Assembly: GCA_021790135.1 (NCBI GenBank)
Contig: JAJYIJ010000037.1
Coordinates: 1-8,327, forward strand
Origin: a bacterium
GTDB taxonomy: Bacteria; Patescibacteriota; Patescibacteriia; Magasanikbacterales; GWA2-37-8
Length of the DNA: 8,327 nucleotides
Reading direction: 5' to 3'
Shown: piece by piece, positions 6,218-8,327 of the stretch
How the letters are laid out: each line of letters opens with the position of its first letter
How positions within the stretch are numbered: the first letter of the stretch is position 1
Notes under the pieces: model-generated
What the model saw: the letters and a program-made list of their open reading frames with translations, nothing else
Database searches by the model: none
What the model was told of the DNA's origin: nothing
Translations under genes and position numbers: made by a program

Positions 6218-6236
6218 GCTGTTTGTTGTCTAGTAA
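6208..6236 (-). promoter_or_regulatory. Putative promoter of the PLP enzyme gene
   Basis: On the minus strand, TTACTA (6231-6236) is 17 bp before TATACT (6208-6213). The -10 is good and the -35 only moderate. The start codon is about 45 bp downstream of the -10. Confidence 0.6.
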
Positions 6237-6245
6237 CGCCAATCT

Positions 6246-6413
6246 ATGAATCTTATTTGCCCAGAATGTAAAAATGAAGTCGCTTTGAGCTTCTACAGCA
6301 CGGTCGCGGCCGGTCACGTGATTGAATGTGACATGTGCGGCATCACACTGCAGGTCATCGAAATCAGCCCTGCCGGTCAGGTGACGGCCGAGATAATTGA
6401 TGAGGGAAAATAG
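6246..6413 (+). CDS. Small LysW-like zinc-ribbon protein (55 residues)
   Basis: The start ATG at 6246 and stop TAG at 6411-6413 give 55 residues. Two knuckles, CPEC (5-8) and CDMCG (28-32), form a zinc ribbon about 20 residues apart. Length, the position of the knuckles, the E-V after the first one, the hydrophobic V-I-E-C before the second and the L-Q-V-I after it all resemble LysW, the amino-group carrier of Thermus-type lysine and arginine synthesis. LysW ends in EDWGE and carries its substrate on the last glutamate; here the end is IDEGK, so the carrier residue is missing or replaced by lysine. It may be a diverged carrier or a simple zinc-ribbon protein binding RNA, DNA or a partner. The gene is preceded by a plausible promoter, has no Shine-Dalgarno site and ends 16 bp before the convergent Nudix gene. 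No other lysine-pathway gene is visible in the window. Confidence 0.8.
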   Translation: MNLICPECKNEVALSFYSTVAAGHVIECDMCGITLQVIEISPAGQVTAEIIDEGK

Positions 6414-6429
6414 GGCCGGGCGGAAAAAT

Positions 6430-6981
6430 TCAATTTTTGAAAATTTTTTGGTGGAATTTTTTTAGTTGTCCGGAAAGCTCGAGGCGGAGAATTTCGTTGG
6501 CCAGTTCCTGGTCGCCGCTCTCTCTGCGTGTGACGAGCTTAACGAAATGAGCAAAGGAGACTTTTTTTAAACTAATTTTTTCTCCGCCATCCAGTTTTTG
6601 GCTAAAGGCCTGTTGGCAGTCGCGCGCAATAAAACAAAAAATCGTCCACTCCATTTTGCTGACGGGTTGAAATTCGTACAGCAGTTCCCAATCGTCAGAA
6701 ACCAGACCAGACTCTTCGCGAAGTTCGCGTTTGGCGGCGGCAATAGTTTTTTCTCCGGCGTTGCGGCGTCCGCCGAGGAGCGTTATTTTTTTATTTTTGC
6801 GCGGTTGCTGTTCCTCAGCCAGCACAATTTTATCATCCACGGTCGGAATGATAAGGACGGTATCCGGCCGTTTGACCATTTCAAAAGTGGCGATGGAACC
6901 ATCATACATTTTTTGCGGCCATTGGTAGACAGAAAATATTTCGCCAGAAAATATTTTTTTTGCTTCGAAAGGAATTTTCAT
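6430..6981 (-). CDS. Nudix hydrolase, ADP-ribose/ADP-sugar pyrophosphatase type
   Basis: This encodes 183 residues with a perfect Nudix box, G-x5-E-x7-R-E-U-x-E-E-x-G-U, at 71-93 (G71, E77, R85, E86, E89, E90, G92), the motif that binds magnesium and hydrolyses nucleoside diphosphates linked to another group. The N-terminal half, with FEMVKRPDTVLIIP (33-46) and an E-Q-Q-P-R segment (56-61), matches the ADP-ribose pyrophosphatase (NudF) branch, which splits ADP-ribose or ADP-sugars into AMP and a sugar phosphate. The exact substrate is not certain. Its ATG overlaps the stop of the upstream Mpl-like gene as ATGA, so it is probably translated by coupling; no ribosome-binding site is seen. No GC-rich terminator follows its TGA; only AT-only inverted repeats lie around 6425-6440. 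Confidence 0.9.
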   Translation of the reverse strand: MKIPFEAKKIFSGEIFSVYQWPQKMYDGSIATFEMVKRPDTVLIIPTVDDKIVLAEEQQPRKNKKITLLGGRRNAGEKTIAAAKRELREESGLVSDDWELLYEFQPVSKMEWTIFCFIARDCQQAFSQKLDGGEKISLKKVSFAHFVKLVTRRESGDQELANEILRLELSGQLKKFHQKIFKN

Positions 6982-8327
6982 AACGACAGTTTAGAAATAA
7001 GACTTTCAATCATCCCGCGAAAGCTATGGCTGCCAAGAAAGACAATCACGTCACCTGGACTAGTTTTTTCCAGCAGTTTTTGGACCAGATGATCATCATC
7101 TGGCTCGTAGGAAACGTGCGGATTGGTTTCGCCGATGATCTTGGCCAGTTCATCGCCTTCCATTGGCCGCGCGGAATCTTCGGAGTTGATTTTGATTTTC
7201 GTCAGACGCGGAATATACACCTCGTCCGCGGCGGAGAAAGCGTGCGCATAACCGGCCCTGGCCTCTCTTTGGCGATGGCCGGTGTTTGGTTCAAATACGG
7301 CGTAGATTTTCCCAGCATAGATGTGGCGGAGGGAACGCAAAACTGCTTCGGCCTTGGTGGGCGAGTGGGCAATATCATCAAAGACGGTTATCTCGCCTTC
7401 GTATCTTTTTTCTAATCGACGTTTCATGCCGCGGAAATTCTGGATCGCTGTAATAATTTTTTCCGGCGGAAGACCAATTTTATGGCAAAGGGCAAAACAG
7501 CCGGTGATATTGTCAGCCATGTAGTCGCCGAGACACTTTGATTCAATCGAAAAGGTTTGATCTTTGTATTTTATTAAAAAATTCAGACCGCTGGCATTTT
7601 CTTTGACGTCGGTATAGAAATAATCATTGCCGGCCGTTTTTCCATAGGAAATATAGTTCCTCGTGGTTTTGAGGACAGGAATTGCTTTTTCCGATAGTAC
7701 GCACAATCCTTGGAGGGGTACCGATTCCACTAATTCTTGAAAAGCGCCAATATATTCCGCCTCGGTCGGATAGACATCGGCGTGATCCCAGACCACCGAG
7801 GTTAGAAGCAAATGGGTGGGGGAGTAATAAAAAAATTTAGCACCAGTATCCCACCGCGAGGCTTTGTATTCATCGCCTTCCAACACACTCCATTCGCCAG
7901 CGCTCATTTCGGCGGGAGGCAAGTTATTCAGGGCGATGCCGCCGAACATGTACGTCGGATTAAGGCCTGTTTCTTGGAGTATCCAGCTGAGCAGGCACGA
8001 TGATGTTGATTTGCCATAAGTGCCGGCGACAACGATAGAATTTTTTTTAACAAAAAATTCTTTGATCACTTCAGGGTAGGATTGGTAAGTGATATTTTTT
8101 TCTTTGACGGTCAGCCATTCGGGGTTGCTTGAACTCGCGACGTTGCCGACGACGACCAGGTCCGGCACGCCCATTTTTTCCGGATGCCAGCCAGGGTAAA
8201 AATTAATGCCGGCTTCTTTGAGATGGGTGGAGACGGGGGGATAGAAACCAACATCACTGCCAGTGACCTGCCAGCCTTGTTTTTTGAAGGCGATGGCGAG
8301 GGCGCTCATCGCGACTCCGCAGATGCC
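6978..8327 (-). CDS. mpl: Mpl-type Mur ligase (UDP-MurNAc:tripeptide ligase-like), N-terminus beyond window
   Basis: The frame stays open past the in-frame ATG at 8309 to the window edge, giving GICGVAMSALA, the nucleotide-binding N-terminal motif of MurC/Mpl; the true start is therefore outside. Numbering from the ATG at 8309, there is an ATP P-loop G-T-Y-G-K-S-T (96-102), EGDEYKAS (144-151), DHADV (175-179), FRGMKRRLE (292-300), DDIAHSPTK (311-319) and FEPNTGHRQRE (339-349). The order and the KFFYYSP...DHAD segment fit Mpl better than MurC. Mpl attaches a recycled murein tripeptide to UDP-MurNAc in the cytoplasm; in reduced genomes a homologue might instead serve as the MurC-like step. The P-loop has Tyr where the family usually has His (GTHGKTT). 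The stop TGA overlaps the Nudix start, so the two form an operon. Confidence 0.85.
   Translation of the reverse strand, partial: GICGVAMSALAIAFKKQGWQVTGSDVGFYPPVSTHLKEAGINFYPGWHPEKMGVPDLVVVGNVASSSNPEWLTVKEKNITYQSYPEVIKEFFVKKNSIVVAGTYGKSTSSCLLSWILQETGLNPTYMFGGIALNNLPPAEMSAGEWSVLEGDEYKASRWDTGAKFFYYSPTHLLLTSVVWDHADVYPTEAEYIGAFQELVESVPLQGLCVLSEKAIPVLKTTRNYISYGKTAGNDYFYTDVKENASGLNFLIKYKDQTFSIESKCLGDYMADNITGCFALCHKIGLPPEKIITAIQNFRGMKRRLEKRYEGEITVFDDIAHSPTKAEAVLRSLRHIYAGKIYAVFEPNTGHRQREARAGYAHAFSAADEVYIPRLTKIKINSEDSARPMEGDELAKIIGETNPHVSYEPDDDHLVQKLLEKTSPGDVIVFLGSHSFRGMIESLISKLSL

Noticed and set aside
6418..6465. Bidirectional terminator between the LysW-like and Nudix genes
   Set aside because: Only AT-only inverted repeats with very short loops and scattered T-runs are present; there is no GC-rich stem, so I could not support it.
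6598..7092. 164-codon plus-strand frame
   Set aside because: It lies opposite the Nudix gene and the end of the Mur ligase gene, both with complete motifs; the translation shows no recognisable domain.

Overview
The window looks like a contig from an uncultivated bacterium, most likely a member of the Candidate Phyla Radiation (Patescibacteria). This is inferred from style: moderately AT-rich DNA, tightly packed genes, few Shine-Dalgarno sites, a small lysine/glutamate-rich coiled-coil protein, and a secreted glycoside-hydrolase-like protein with FG-GAP-type repeats. No marker gene proves the taxonomy. TGA is used as a stop and overlaps the next start in a normal ATGA junction, which favours the standard bacterial code.

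Region 1 (1-about 1010) is different from the rest. It is strongly GC-rich with mostly C or G at third codon positions. It carries the 3' end of a gene for a collagen-like, cysteine-rich, probably surface or secreted protein, including four 45-bp tandem repeats. The composition changes abruptly near 1010-1060, next to a perfect 8-bp-arm hairpin. This is either a horizontally acquired gene or an assembly or amplification chimera, and the sequence alone cannot decide.

Region 2 (889-1230) has no convincing gene. It holds the junction hairpin, a large nested imperfect hairpin (1091-1168) and an intrinsic terminator for the minus-strand gene that follows. Region 3 (1231-1741) is a small coiled-coil protein gene on the minus strand and a divergent promoter region.

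Region 4 (1742-5306) is a two-gene plus-strand operon: an O-antigen ligase/polymerase-like membrane protein, then a secreted GHL15-like putative glycoside hydrolase with an EF-hand-like loop and C-terminal propeller-type repeats. Together they suggest assembly and remodelling of a cell-surface glycan. The operon's terminator lies inside the 3' coding end of the convergent gene, and the two genes share the four bases TTAA as overlapping stop codons.

Region 5 (5251-6413) is a fold-type II PLP enzyme related to threonine synthase (minus) and, divergently, a 55-residue LysW-like zinc-ribbon protein (plus). Their putative -10 boxes overlap in one palindrome. Region 6 (6430-8327) is a minus-strand pair joined by an ATGA overlap: an Mpl-type Mur ligase, cut off by the window end, followed by a Nudix hydrolase of the ADP-ribose pyrophosphatase type.
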